From assembly GCA_016185185.1 (NCBI GenBank), contig JACPOD010000108.1, forward strand, positions 1 to 48,936: a stretch of 48,936 bases of DNA, read 5' to 3'. This document shows, piece by piece, positions 24,815 through 34,777 of this stretch. Under the pieces are notes generated by a model. The model was not told where the DNA came from, did not search any database, and saw only the letters and a list, made by a program, of their open reading frames with translations. This DNA is from Sphingobacteriales bacterium (lineage in GTDB: Bacteria > Bacteroidota > Bacteroidia > Chitinophagales > Chitinophagaceae). Every line of letters begins with the position of its first letter. The first letter of the stretch is position 1. Made by a program: the position numbers and the translations under genes.

Positions 24815-27220
24815 CTACTCTGTTCTTAATGATTTTACCGGGTTGGCAATGGCTGCACGTATTGCCTGGAAGCTTACTGTTATCAATGCTACAGCAATTA
24901 CCATTATCCCCGCAACTGCAAATATTTCCCAACCTAATATTATCCTGTAAGGATAATTTTCAAGCCACTTGCCTGCAGCCAGCCACGCAAGCGGCATTGA
25001 TATGAACAGTGCAATTGTCACCAATTTGATAAAACCTTTTGAGAGTACCGCTACAACGCTTTGGACCGAAGCACCAAGCACTTTGCGGATGCCGATTTCT
25101 TTGGTTCTTTTTTCTGCCGACAGCACCGACAAACCAAAAAGCCCAATGCAGGAAATGAAAATGGTAAGTATGGCGCTGAAAAACATTATTTGCTTCCACT
25201 TTGCTTCTGCTTCATAGTTCTTACGGTTTTTTTCACTCATGAAAACATAACTGTAAGGTGTTGCCGGGAATAATTTCTTGTAAGCCGCTTCAATATACTT
25301 CAGGCTTGCTGTCTCTGTGTTTGGTTTTATTTTAATAAACGCAGTTCCATAACTGTTGGCTGGTTTCATGGTAAACAACTGTGGGTTTATTTTTTGGTTG
25401 AGCGACTGGAAGTGGTAGTCTTTCACTACTCCTATCACTGTATATTTTTCATTATTGTCGTAGTTGAAGTTTACAATTTGTCCAATGGGGGTTTTCCAGC
25501 CGGCATTCTTTACAAAAGCTTCATTTACCAACACAGCATTACCCGAATCGGAAGGAAAGGCTTTTGAAAAATTTCTTCCCTGCAATAATTGTATTTTCAA
25601 CAACGGAATATAATTTTCATCAATCGTTTCATAAGCAAACTGGATGGTTGAATCGCCGTTTACTTTTGCTGCTGTTCCCCAGGATCCTCCGTTCTTAAAT
25701 GCCACATCGGTTATGTTACCACTTTTAACCAATTCATTTTTTAATAAAGCCGCCTGCTCCCTTGTTAAATTTTGTTTACCCACAGTGACAAGATTAGTAT
25801 CGTCGTAACCCAATTTTTCAGTGATGAGAAAATTGAATTGTGAATAGATAGTAAAAGTGGCAATAATTAAAAACGAAGCCAGTGAAAATTGCAATACCAC
25901 CAGTGTTTTTTGTAAATAATTTTTACCTCCAAGGTTAAACCTGCTGTACAATGTTTGCACAGGATTGTAGCCCGACAAAACCAGCGCCGGGTAAAACCCT
26001 GCCAGTAAAGCAGTAATAAGAAACAGTAAAATATATCCGGCCACTAACCTTGCATCAAACAAATAAGAAAGCGCCAATGTTTTATAGGAAAGATTATTAA
26101 ACACAGGCAGCACCAGTTGAACAATAAGTATGGCAAGTGAAAAAGCGAAAAAGCAAATAAGAAATGACTCGCCAAGAAACTGCAGGATGAGTTGCTTTCT
26201 TTCACCACCCACCACTTTGCGGATGCCGATTTCCTTTGCACGGCGTACCGACCTGGCAATGGTAAGGTTTATAAAATTGATAGAAGCAATGAGTAAAATA
26301 AACAAGGCAATTCCTGAAAGGATATATGAATAAACAGGATTGCTTGCATCCACCAGCCCGTTCTGGGCGGGAAGTTCTTTACTCAAATGCATATCGGTAA
26401 ACGGCTGAAGGTGATATTCACTTTTCCACCCCAGCACATCATCTCCAAACTTTTTTTGTAAGGAGGTTAATGCATCTTTTGTATCTGCATTATAAAACCG
26501 GTTCATTTTCTCCTCTGTTGTTTGCAGGTTGGTACCCGGGGGAACCAGCACAAAAGTGTTTAAATAAAAATTGAACCAGTTCTCACTGTTAAGTGCATCT
26601 TCTTTCGGGTCCTGCAGTGGCAGCAGGATACGAAACTTAATGGATGAATTTTGCGGGCATCTTTTTGCAATGGCAGTAACAGTATAAGGAATGAATTGAT
26701 CGTTTTTCTTTATCATTACAAACTTACCCACTGCATCTTTGGTAGCAAATTGTTTTACGGCTTCCTCTTCAGTCAGTACAACTGAATGCGGTTCTTTTAA
26801 ACAGTCCTTTACACTTCCTTCTATTAAAGGAAAACTAAAAACAGAAAAGAAATTAGCGTCAACATACAACAGTTCTTTCGAAGTAACTTCTGTGGCATTT
26901 TTAAAATCTTCCTGTCCGCTCTGCACACGAACAAAAGATTTTATTTCAGGCACATTAGCGCTGAAGCGGGGACCCTGCAGGTTACCCGTATTGCCATCTT
27001 TGGTTCCTTTGCTTCCGTCTTTATTTATTCCCTGCGTTGTTATACGATAGATATGGTTAACGCTTGTATGAAAGCAGTCGTAGCTTACTTCATCTTTTAC
27101 ATAAAGTATGATGAGCATAGCACAAGCCAGGCCAATGCTTAAACCCGACACATTAATGACTGTGTAAATTTTATTACGCAATAAATTACGCCAGGCGATT
27201 TTAAAATAGTTTTTAAACAT
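24815..27220 (-). CDS. FtsX/MacB-type ABC transporter permease (array member 6)
   Basis: An 801-residue permease (MFKNYFKIAWRNLLRNKIYTVINVSG). The coupling helices are AKEIGIRKVVGGERKQL and TKEIGIRKVLGASVQSV, and the tail is NPVKSLRTE. The first periplasmic domain has a Lys/Gly-rich opening (GINKDGSKGTKDGNTG, about 70-85) not seen in other members. A stretch of 29 bases near its 3' end (24861-24889) is identical to one in member 3 (32253-32281), a sign of recent exchange or conversion between array genes. It is the last gene before the unit 2 regulatory module. Confidence 0.9.
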   Translation of the reverse strand: MFKNYFKIAWRNLLRNKIYTVINVSGLSIGLACAMLIILYVKDEVSYDCFHTSVNHIYRITTQGINKDGSKGTKDGNTGNLQGPRFSANVPEIKSFVRVQSGQEDFKNATEVTSKELLYVDANFFSVFSFPLIEGSVKDCLKEPHSVVLTEEEAVKQFATKDAVGKFVMIKKNDQFIPYTVTAIAKRCPQNSSIKFRILLPLQDPKEDALNSENWFNFYLNTFVLVPPGTNLQTTEEKMNRFYNADTKDALTSLQKKFGDDVLGWKSEYHLQPFTDMHLSKELPAQNGLVDASNPVYSYILSGIALFILLIASINFINLTIARSVRRAKEIGIRKVVGGERKQLILQFLGESFLICFFAFSLAILIVQLVLPVFNNLSYKTLALSYLFDARLVAGYILLFLITALLAGFYPALVLSGYNPVQTLYSRFNLGGKNYLQKTLVVLQFSLASFLIIATFTIYSQFNFLITEKLGYDDTNLVTVGKQNLTREQAALLKNELVKSGNITDVAFKNGGSWGTAAKVNGDSTIQFAYETIDENYIPLLKIQLLQGRNFSKAFPSDSGNAVLVNEAFVKNAGWKTPIGQIVNFNYDNNEKYTVIGVVKDYHFQSLNQKINPQLFTMKPANSYGTAFIKIKPNTETASLKYIEAAYKKLFPATPYSYVFMSEKNRKNYEAEAKWKQIMFFSAILTIFISCIGLFGLSVLSAEKRTKEIGIRKVLGASVQSVVAVLSKGFIKLVTIALFISMPLAWLAAGKWLENYPYRIILGWEIFAVAGIMVIAVALITVSFQAIRAAIANPVKSLRTE

Positions 27221-27274
27221 AGCAGTTGGTTTATGTTTGATTTATGATGTATGATGTTTGGTATAAATTTTAAT

Positions 27275-29704
27275 TTATTCGATTCTTAAACTTTTTATAG
27301 GATTTGCTACTGCTGCTTTTAGTGCCTGGAAACAAATTGTAAAGAGAGCAATCGCCAGCATTAATATTGCAGCAAAGGCAAATATTTCCCAGCCAGGTGA
27401 TATCCGGTAAGAAAAATCCTGCAGCCATTTATTCATCAGCCACCAGCCAATGGGTATGGAAATGATGAGCGACAGGAATACCAGTTTTAAAAAATTCTTG
27501 GTGAGCAATGCAAACACACCGGCCACCGATGCACCCAATACTTTACGGATGCCTATTTCTTTGGTGCGTTGTTCAGCCATAAAAGCAGCCAAAGCAAATA
27601 AACCCAGACAAGCCACTACTACCGCCAGTATAGAAAAACCGGTGAAGATGTATTGCATCCGCTGCACATCAATGTACATGGCTGCATAACGCTCATCTAA
27701 AAATGTAACCCGCATTGGATGATTGGGCAAAAATTGTTTCCACTTAGCTTCGATGGATGTTAAGGCTGCTTTCATATCAGCCGTTTTTATTTTTACGGAA
27801 ACAATACTGTTGCTGTTGCCTAATACCATACACAACGGCTTTACCTGCTGCTTCATCGTTTCAAAATAAAAATTATCCACTACACCAATAATGCGCAGAT
27901 GTTCTCCACCATTGGTGATGGTTTTACCAACAGGGTCTTTAATGCCCAGTTGATCTGCCAGTGCTTTGTTCACAACAGTAGTGGAAGAATCCGTATGAAA
28001 ATCTTTGGAAAAATTTCTTCCCGCAATCAGTTTCATTCCCAGTGTGGGGATATAATTTTCATCCACTACCCAGTGCTGCAATACAAACCCATCATTTATT
28101 TGTTTTCCTTCTTCCCAAAAAGTATTGCCATTACGCTTGGTATCATTAACCGGCAGAAAATCGCTTACACTTACATTTTTCACCACTGGCAAATTCAATA
28201 ATTCATTTTTAAAAGAAGTGGTTTGATCTCTTAATGCATCCGTTCCTTCAATCATCAGCACCTGGTCTTTATCAAAACCGGTTTTTGAATTGAGGATGTA
28301 CTGCATCTGTTTATAGATAACCGCTGTGCCGGTAAGTAACACCACCGAAATGGTAAACTGGAAAACTACCAATGCGCTTCTCAACCTTCCATTCCTGCTT
28401 CCCAAACTTACATTCCCCTTCAGCGTATTGATGGGTTTGAAATAAGACAAATAAAAAGCCGGGTATAAACCTGCCAATAACCCAATTATTAAAGCCCCAC
28501 CAATCAATGCCGGTAACAACCACCATTCTTTCCATGGCATACTTAAATGAATGCCTGCTACTTTGCTAAACATCGGCAATGCTAATACGGCGATTATAGC
28601 GCCAATAAAAAATGAAAGAAAACTGTAGAGTAATGATTCAGAAAGAAACTGGTTGATAAGATTATTACGGCTGCCGCCAATAACTTTTCTTACACCTACT
28701 TCTTTGGCACGGTTGGCAGAACGGGCAGTGGAAAGATTTAAAAAATTTATACAGGCCAGCAACAAAATAAATGCAGCAATGGCAGCAAACAGATAAACAA
28801 AACGTATGTCGCCATGCTTTGTATCGTCCTGTTCGATATTGTAAGAATATAAATGAATGTCAGAAAGAGGCTGGAGATAAATTCTTGCGTCTTTAAAACT
28901 CTCTTTCGCATTTTTTTGTCCATCGGCAGTCATGGCTGGAACCATGTATTTATCAACCACCACATCCATCATCTTTTTTTCAAAAGCAGCTACATTGGCA
29001 CCGGGTTTTAACTGAACATAAATATCATAGTTACTGGCTGTCCACTGGCTTTGTTCATTATCCCAAAAACTTACGCCGGCCAATGAAATAAATCCACGAT
29101 ACTGCAAATGAGAATTAGAAGGGAAATCTTCCATCACACCACCAACTACAATCGGCAATTTTGGATTGTCATTAAATATCAGTCGTTGCCCTACAGGATT
29201 TTTGTTGAGGAAATATTTATCAGCCATACTCTTGTTCAGAATTACCGAAAATGGTTCCCGTAGTGCATCCTTAGTATTACCATAAATCATTTTTACATTT
29301 AAAATATCCAGCGTAGAAGTATCGGCAAATGCAAAACCCTGTTCGTAGTTATTGCTTTGTTCATCGGGTCTTCTCACCTGGTTGTTAGCACCACCAAACA
29401 ATGGATTACTCATAATACGACCTGCCTTTTCCACTTCAGGAAAATCATTCAGTATTGCTTTAGCCATCGGTGCCGGAAAGGCGATACCGGAATGCACTTC
29501 ACCATTTTGCTTAGCCTCTCCCACCAAACGAAAAATATGATTCCGATTGGGATTGCTGCTGTCGTAACTGGTTTCATGCTGAATAAATAAAGCAATCAGC
29601 AAACAGGCTGCGATACCAATAGCAAAGCCGCCAACATTAATGGCCGCATACATTTTTTGTTTGCGGATGTTTCGGAATGCTACTTTCACGTAATGCGAAA
29701 TCAT
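27275..29704 (-). CDS. FtsX/MacB-type ABC transporter permease (array member 5)
   Basis: An 809-residue permease starting MISHYVKVAFRNIRKQKMYAAINVGG. The coupling helices are AKEVGVRKVIGGSRNNL and TKEIGIRKVLGASVAGV, and the tail is the variant NPIKSLRIE. It has the usual eight-helix arrangement with two large periplasmic domains. A hairpin (29726-29758) lies in the 66-bp gap between it and member 4, so its level may be set separately, but no activator sites or -24 box are present there. Confidence 0.9.
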   Translation of the reverse strand: MISHYVKVAFRNIRKQKMYAAINVGGFAIGIAACLLIALFIQHETSYDSSNPNRNHIFRLVGEAKQNGEVHSGIAFPAPMAKAILNDFPEVEKAGRIMSNPLFGGANNQVRRPDEQSNNYEQGFAFADTSTLDILNVKMIYGNTKDALREPFSVILNKSMADKYFLNKNPVGQRLIFNDNPKLPIVVGGVMEDFPSNSHLQYRGFISLAGVSFWDNEQSQWTASNYDIYVQLKPGANVAAFEKKMMDVVVDKYMVPAMTADGQKNAKESFKDARIYLQPLSDIHLYSYNIEQDDTKHGDIRFVYLFAAIAAFILLLACINFLNLSTARSANRAKEVGVRKVIGGSRNNLINQFLSESLLYSFLSFFIGAIIAVLALPMFSKVAGIHLSMPWKEWWLLPALIGGALIIGLLAGLYPAFYLSYFKPINTLKGNVSLGSRNGRLRSALVVFQFTISVVLLTGTAVIYKQMQYILNSKTGFDKDQVLMIEGTDALRDQTTSFKNELLNLPVVKNVSVSDFLPVNDTKRNGNTFWEEGKQINDGFVLQHWVVDENYIPTLGMKLIAGRNFSKDFHTDSSTTVVNKALADQLGIKDPVGKTITNGGEHLRIIGVVDNFYFETMKQQVKPLCMVLGNSNSIVSVKIKTADMKAALTSIEAKWKQFLPNHPMRVTFLDERYAAMYIDVQRMQYIFTGFSILAVVVACLGLFALAAFMAEQRTKEIGIRKVLGASVAGVFALLTKNFLKLVFLSLIISIPIGWWLMNKWLQDFSYRISPGWEIFAFAAILMLAIALFTICFQALKAAVANPIKSLRIE

Positions 29705-29725
29705 GGTTTTAATTTTTTAGTTTTT

Positions 29726-29758
29726 AATATTGTTCGTTTGTAAGGTGGGAACAATATT
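29726..29758. terminator. Stem-loop between array members 4 and 5
   Basis: AATATTGTTC (29726-29735) and GAACAATATT (29749-29758): a perfect 10-bp stem with a 13-base loop in the gap between two permease genes. The stem is AT-rich and there is no clear U-tract, so it could be a weak terminator, an mRNA-processing or stabilising structure, or a binding site. Confidence 0.4.
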
Positions 29759-29770
29759 ATTTTACATTGT

Positions 29771-32149
29771 TCATTCCGTCTTTAAACTCTTAACCGGGTT
29801 TCTAACTGCCGCTTTAATAAATTGAAAACTTACTGTAACCACTGCAATCAACACACTTAATACACCGGCTGCAATAAATATCCACCAGTTGATATCTGCC
29901 CGGTAACTAAATTGCTGCAGCCATTTGTGCATAGAAAACCACGCAACTGGTGTTGCTATTATAAAGGCCAACGCCACCAGTTTTACAAAACCTGAAGACA
30001 GCAGTACGGTTATTTGTGGTACAGATGCCCCCAATACTTTTCTCACCCCAATTTCTTTTATACGCTGGCGGGCAGCATAAGCAGATAAACCAAATAAACC
30101 TAAACAGGCTAATACAATGGCCAGTGCTGCAAACACATTAAATATTTTTCCTGTCCGCATTTCTGCTTCATATAATTTCTGGTAGTCATCATCCATAAAA
30201 CGGTAACTGAAAGGCCGGTGCGGCGCAAGGCTTTTCCATTTTTTTTCAACTGCTGTAATAGTAGCAGCAATATTGTTACCATCAGTTTTAACTAATAAAA
30301 TATTTGCCCATCTTTGCGGAAACAATACCAATGGCTGTATAGGTGAATGCAGCGAGGCAAAATGAAAATCCTTTATCACGCCACGCACTTCTCCCGGCCG
30401 GCTTTCATCCAAAAACATTTTTTTACCAATGGCTTCTTCGGGTTTCCAGCCCAAAGCATTGGCAGCAGATTCATTCAATATAAAATGATAATAGCATTTT
30501 GTATAATCATCTTTCGATGCATCCAGCACATCCTGTTTTGTCATTTTATTTCCGGCAATTAATTCAAGCCCGGTGGCATCCACATAATCTTCATCAACAG
30601 GATTAGCGGTTACCGCTATAGATTTTGACAAGTCGGTACCGCTCATATTATATCCGCCATTAATTTTTACCGGCGATTCATACGCTTTTGAAACCGTTTT
30701 TATATTGGGCAGGGCAAGCAGTTCGGTTTTCACCAAATCACTCTTTTCATTCAGCTTTGTATCCATATCCAGTATCAGCACATTATCACGGCTATAACCC
30801 AATTTCTTATTTTGGATCAGTTGCAATTGCTCTTTTATTATAAAAGTGGCGATGATGAGAAAAGCTGATATAGCAAACTGGAATACGATAAGCCCCTTAC
30901 GTAACAAAGTACCAGAACCGGTGTTTTTAAAAGAACCCTTCAATACTTTTATTGGCGGAAAGCCGGATAACAGCATGGCAGGATAGCTGCCAGCCAGTAA
31001 TGCTATTACGTTAATAAATACAAAAACAACTGCAAGCATTACAGGATTAAAAATAGATTGGTATTTTAATACGGTACCAGCTAATTGGTTAAAGGATGGT
31101 AACAGCAAATACATTAATCCAAAACTTAACAACACCGCCAATGTTGCCAGCACTGCCGACTCACTGATAAACTGCCAGAACAATTGTAAACGATATGCAC
31201 CGGATACTTTACGGATGCCCACTTCCTTTGCCCTTTCTGTACTTCTTGCTGTACTGAGATTGATATAAGTAAAACAGGCGATGATTAAAATAAGTAAAGC
31301 CACGCCTGAAATAATATAGATGTATGCCATATTCCTGTTAGGAACAAAAGCATCGTATGGTGAGTGAAGATGGATTTGAGAAAAAGGTTCCAGTTCAAAA
31401 TTTACTTTAAACTCATCATTGGCATTGTTTTCCTTCATCAAAGCATTTATTTTTTGCTGAAGGGGCTTTAGTGATGCACTGCTGTTCATCAGCAGGTAAG
31501 TGGTATAGTTGGCATCACTATATCTTTCTTCCTGCAAAGGGCCAAAGCTGGAAATAGAAGCCACCATGCTGTATTGAATTTGCGAATTGGCAGGACAATC
31601 TTCAATAACACCGGTAACCAGGTATGGATCCTGTTTGCTTCCCAGCAACAAGGTTTTACCAACAGGGTTTGCATCGTCAAAATATTTTTTGGCTACCGAT
31701 TTTGAAACAACCACCATCTTTGGCGCTTTAAGCACATCATCTTTTGTTCCACTTAATAATTTAAAATCGAAAACATGAAAGAAGGTAGAATCAGCAAAAA
31801 GAAAATTCTTTTCAATAAATATTTTATCGTTGTATTTCACTAATCGTTCACTCCCTGTCATTCTAACACCGCTTTCCACTTCAGGAAAACGGCGCTTAAA
31901 CTCGGGGAACACTTTAGTACTGGTAAAATTTTCTTTGTTACCTGCATCACCAATTTTATAATCCATTATCACCCTTACCACCCTGTTGGCCTTTGAATGA
32001 AATTTATCAAAACTTAATTCATGTACAAGGTACATTGATAACAGCAGGCAACAGGTAAGCCCAAACGACAGGCCGGTTATATTAATAAAAGAAAATGCCT
32101 TATGGCGCAATAAATTCCTAACTGCTATTTTGAAATAATTTTTTATCAT
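29771..32149 (-). CDS. FtsX/MacB-type ABC transporter permease (array member 4)
   Basis: A 792-residue permease, the shortest of the intact members. It starts MIKNYFKIAVRNLLRHKAFSFINITG. The coupling helices are AKEVGIRKVSGAYRLQL (with Ser-Gly-Ala-Tyr in place of the usual V/M-G-x-x) and IKEIGVRKVLGASVPQI. The tail is NPVKSLKTE. The second periplasmic domain contains DYTKCYYHF with a lone Cys. It follows member 3 by 57 bp on the same strand; no promoter-like signal is seen in that gap. Confidence 0.9.
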   Translation of the reverse strand: MIKNYFKIAVRNLLRHKAFSFINITGLSFGLTCCLLLSMYLVHELSFDKFHSKANRVVRVIMDYKIGDAGNKENFTSTKVFPEFKRRFPEVESGVRMTGSERLVKYNDKIFIEKNFLFADSTFFHVFDFKLLSGTKDDVLKAPKMVVVSKSVAKKYFDDANPVGKTLLLGSKQDPYLVTGVIEDCPANSQIQYSMVASISSFGPLQEERYSDANYTTYLLMNSSASLKPLQQKINALMKENNANDEFKVNFELEPFSQIHLHSPYDAFVPNRNMAYIYIISGVALLILIIACFTYINLSTARSTERAKEVGIRKVSGAYRLQLFWQFISESAVLATLAVLLSFGLMYLLLPSFNQLAGTVLKYQSIFNPVMLAVVFVFINVIALLAGSYPAMLLSGFPPIKVLKGSFKNTGSGTLLRKGLIVFQFAISAFLIIATFIIKEQLQLIQNKKLGYSRDNVLILDMDTKLNEKSDLVKTELLALPNIKTVSKAYESPVKINGGYNMSGTDLSKSIAVTANPVDEDYVDATGLELIAGNKMTKQDVLDASKDDYTKCYYHFILNESAANALGWKPEEAIGKKMFLDESRPGEVRGVIKDFHFASLHSPIQPLVLFPQRWANILLVKTDGNNIAATITAVEKKWKSLAPHRPFSYRFMDDDYQKLYEAEMRTGKIFNVFAALAIVLACLGLFGLSAYAARQRIKEIGVRKVLGASVPQITVLLSSGFVKLVALAFIIATPVAWFSMHKWLQQFSYRADINWWIFIAAGVLSVLIAVVTVSFQFIKAAVRNPVKSLKTE

Positions 32150-32206
32150 AAAAATTTATTGCTTTAGGCTGCATGCTTTTAACTGATTGCCTGCAGCATT
32201 TATAAT

Positions 32207-34639
32207 TCACTCTGTTCGCAATGACTTCACCGGGTTAGACAGCGCTGCTTTAATTGCCTGGAAGCTTACTGTTATCAATGCAATGAGTAATGCCACCACA
32301 CCCGCCACCATAAATATCCACCAGCTTATATCAATACGGTATGCAAAATCCTGTAACCACTTATTCATCCCCCACCACGCAAACGGCACCGCCAATACAA
32401 ATGAAAACATTACCAACTTTATAAAATCTTTCGACAGCATTGACACAATACCTGGCACTGATGCACCCAATACTTTTCTTACACCAATTTCTTTGGTGCG
32501 TTGTTCGGCCATATAAGTAGCCAGTCCAAACAAACCCAGGCAGGCAATAATGATTGCCAGTATTGCAAAGGTTAATGCCACTTTACCCACCCGTTGTTCT
32601 TCCCGGTACATATTGTCAAACGATTCATCTAAAAATTCGTAACTGAAAGGCATGCCCGGCGCCATGCGTTTATAAGTTGCTTCAATATTTTTTATCAAAC
32701 CCGGGATATTTGTTGTGGCCACCCGGTATGCAGTAACCCAGCGGTTATTGCCCAAACGGAAACATAAGGGGCCAACATTTTTTCGAAGCGATTCATAATT
32801 AAAATTTTTAACCACACCTATAATAGTATATGGCAAATTAGGTTCACCAGGTCCATTGTTGGTATAGAGTTTCTTACCCACGGGGTCGTCATAGCCAATC
32901 ACTTTTGCCGTGGTTTCGTTAATAATGATGGCGGATGAATCGCTGCCAAAGTCAGGTGAAAAATTGCGGCCTTTAATTATTTCCATTCCCATAGTGGGGA
33001 TGTAGTTGTAATCAATGTTCCAGTTCTGCATATTAAATCCATTCTTTTCATTCATCACTGCTTCGGTTGAAAAAGTATTATCGCTCCGGGATGAATTACT
33101 TACCGGGAGGTAACCGGCAAAGGAGGCTGATTTTACCCCACTGAGTTTTGCTATTTCATTTTTAAATGCTTCCCTGCCTTCGTTGGGTACACCTGGATTG
33201 TTTACAATTAGCACCTGGTCTTTATTAAAACCGAGTTTGGTTGTTTGTATATAATTAAGCTGTTTATAAATAATTATAGTGCCGATAATTAACATGATGG
33301 AAGTGGCAAATTGAAATATTACCAAAAAATTCCTCAGGATACTTTTTTTAAAGCCGCTGTTTATTTTTCCTTTAAGTACAGTAATGGGTTGAAAAGAGGA
33401 AAGAAAAAAAGCCGGGTAACTGCCAGCGAGTATGCCCACCATTACAGGAAGCAGTAATAATACAAGTAAATATTTCGGTTGCAGCAGCGAGGAAATAAAC
33501 ATTTGCTTGCCGGCAATATTATTAAACCACGATAGCGATGCCCACGCAATAATAATTGCCAGCAACAATGCGAGGCAGGCCATTAGTGTGGACTCTGTAA
33601 GAAACTGGCCTATCAATGATTTTTTTTCGGTACCCAATACTTTTCGTATGCCCACTTCTTTAGCCCTTCCTGCACTGCGGGCTGTGGAAAGGTTCATAAA
33701 GTTGATGCAGGCGATAAGTAAAATAAACAATGCCACTGCTGAAAATATATATACATACTGGATGTTACCATTGGCGCTAAGCTCCACCCCTCTTGCAGAA
33801 TGGAGGTGGATATCGGTTACAGGTATCAACGAATATTCCAGCCTGTTGCCTGTTTTTTCAAAATCCTTCATGCTTTCAATCTTCATAAACTGTTTTGCCT
33901 GTGGCAAAACATATTTATCAATCACCTGCGGAAAGTTTTTATTGAAAGCTTTATAATCAGTACCCGGCTTTAACAAAAGATAGGTATGAAAGTTATGGCT
34001 GAGGAAATTGCCAAACTGGTAATCCACATTATCCATTGAAAAGAAAAAATAAAAATTAAAATGCGAGTTGTGCGGCACATCTTTTATTACGGCAGTAATT
34101 TTATAAAGGGTGCTTTTATTTTCATCTGTTTCCACATTTTTTCCAATTACATCTGTACTACCAAAATATTTTTTGGCTGCTGACTCTGTAATTACAACAG
34201 TGTTGGGTTCATTCAATGCTGTTTTAGTTTCGCCAGCAATAGCGGGTAATGTAAATACACTGAAAAAAGTTGAGTCTGCATTTACCACCCTGTCTTCGTT
34301 AATAAATTCAGTTCCTTTTTTTATCAGTTTTGAACCGCTGGATGCATACAGCCGGGTATATTCTTCCACCTGTGGATAATCTTTCTTCAATGCAGCACCC
34401 ATTGGGTCGGCGCTTACCGCCATATTTAAATCGGTGCCACCAAAACGTATATCCGAATTGATGCGGTAAATCCTGCCAGCCTTATCGTTGTATTTATCAT
34501 AACTCAGTTCATCCACCACATACATGGCTATCATTATAAAACACGCAAGGCCCATTGCCAGTCCAATTATATTGATAGCAGAAAAACCTTTGTGCTTCCA
34601 AAGGTTCCTTAAGGCGATTTTAAAATAATTTTTTATCAT
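32207..34639 (-). CDS. FtsX/MacB-type ABC transporter permease (array member 3)
   Basis: An 810-residue intact permease, starting MIKNYFKIALRNLWKHKGFSAINIIG. The coupling helices are AKEVGIRKVLGTEKKSL and TKEIGVRKVLGASVPGI. Its end, after AVPFAWW, shows the roughly 54 residues that truncated member 2 lacks: GMNKWLQDFAYRI..., a final hydrophobic helix, then NPVKSLRTE. Its ATG is the last three bases of the 141-bp direct repeat copy at 34637-34777. GGGGGCTTT therefore precedes the start directly and probably acts in translation initiation. Confidence 0.9.
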   Translation of the reverse strand: MIKNYFKIALRNLWKHKGFSAINIIGLAMGLACFIMIAMYVVDELSYDKYNDKAGRIYRINSDIRFGGTDLNMAVSADPMGAALKKDYPQVEEYTRLYASSGSKLIKKGTEFINEDRVVNADSTFFSVFTLPAIAGETKTALNEPNTVVITESAAKKYFGSTDVIGKNVETDENKSTLYKITAVIKDVPHNSHFNFYFFFSMDNVDYQFGNFLSHNFHTYLLLKPGTDYKAFNKNFPQVIDKYVLPQAKQFMKIESMKDFEKTGNRLEYSLIPVTDIHLHSARGVELSANGNIQYVYIFSAVALFILLIACINFMNLSTARSAGRAKEVGIRKVLGTEKKSLIGQFLTESTLMACLALLLAIIIAWASLSWFNNIAGKQMFISSLLQPKYLLVLLLLPVMVGILAGSYPAFFLSSFQPITVLKGKINSGFKKSILRNFLVIFQFATSIMLIIGTIIIYKQLNYIQTTKLGFNKDQVLIVNNPGVPNEGREAFKNEIAKLSGVKSASFAGYLPVSNSSRSDNTFSTEAVMNEKNGFNMQNWNIDYNYIPTMGMEIIKGRNFSPDFGSDSSAIIINETTAKVIGYDDPVGKKLYTNNGPGEPNLPYTIIGVVKNFNYESLRKNVGPLCFRLGNNRWVTAYRVATTNIPGLIKNIEATYKRMAPGMPFSYEFLDESFDNMYREEQRVGKVALTFAILAIIIACLGLFGLATYMAEQRTKEIGVRKVLGASVPGIVSMLSKDFIKLVMFSFVLAVPFAWWGMNKWLQDFAYRIDISWWIFMVAGVVALLIALITVSFQAIKAALSNPVKSLRTE

Positions 34640-34777
34640 AAAGCCCCCTCCATCTCCCCCAAAGGGGGAGGGTTTTTAAACACTCCGAAAAATTGCAACA
34701 TCTTTCAAAGCATAACTTGTTAGAAAAATATTTATCATAGTTAATTTGATAATTACTTATGCAGGCCTCAAGTCCTC
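34637..34777. repeat. 141-bp perfect direct repeat, copy 1
   Basis: Identical base for base to 37039-37179 as far as I can read. On the minus strand it begins AGGACTTGAGGCCTGCATAA, giving the last codons Arg-Thr-stop of the truncated permease upstream. It ends with a GC-rich palindrome and the ATG of the next permease. No terminal inverted repeats, no target-site duplication and no ORF of note are visible. Confidence 0.9.
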
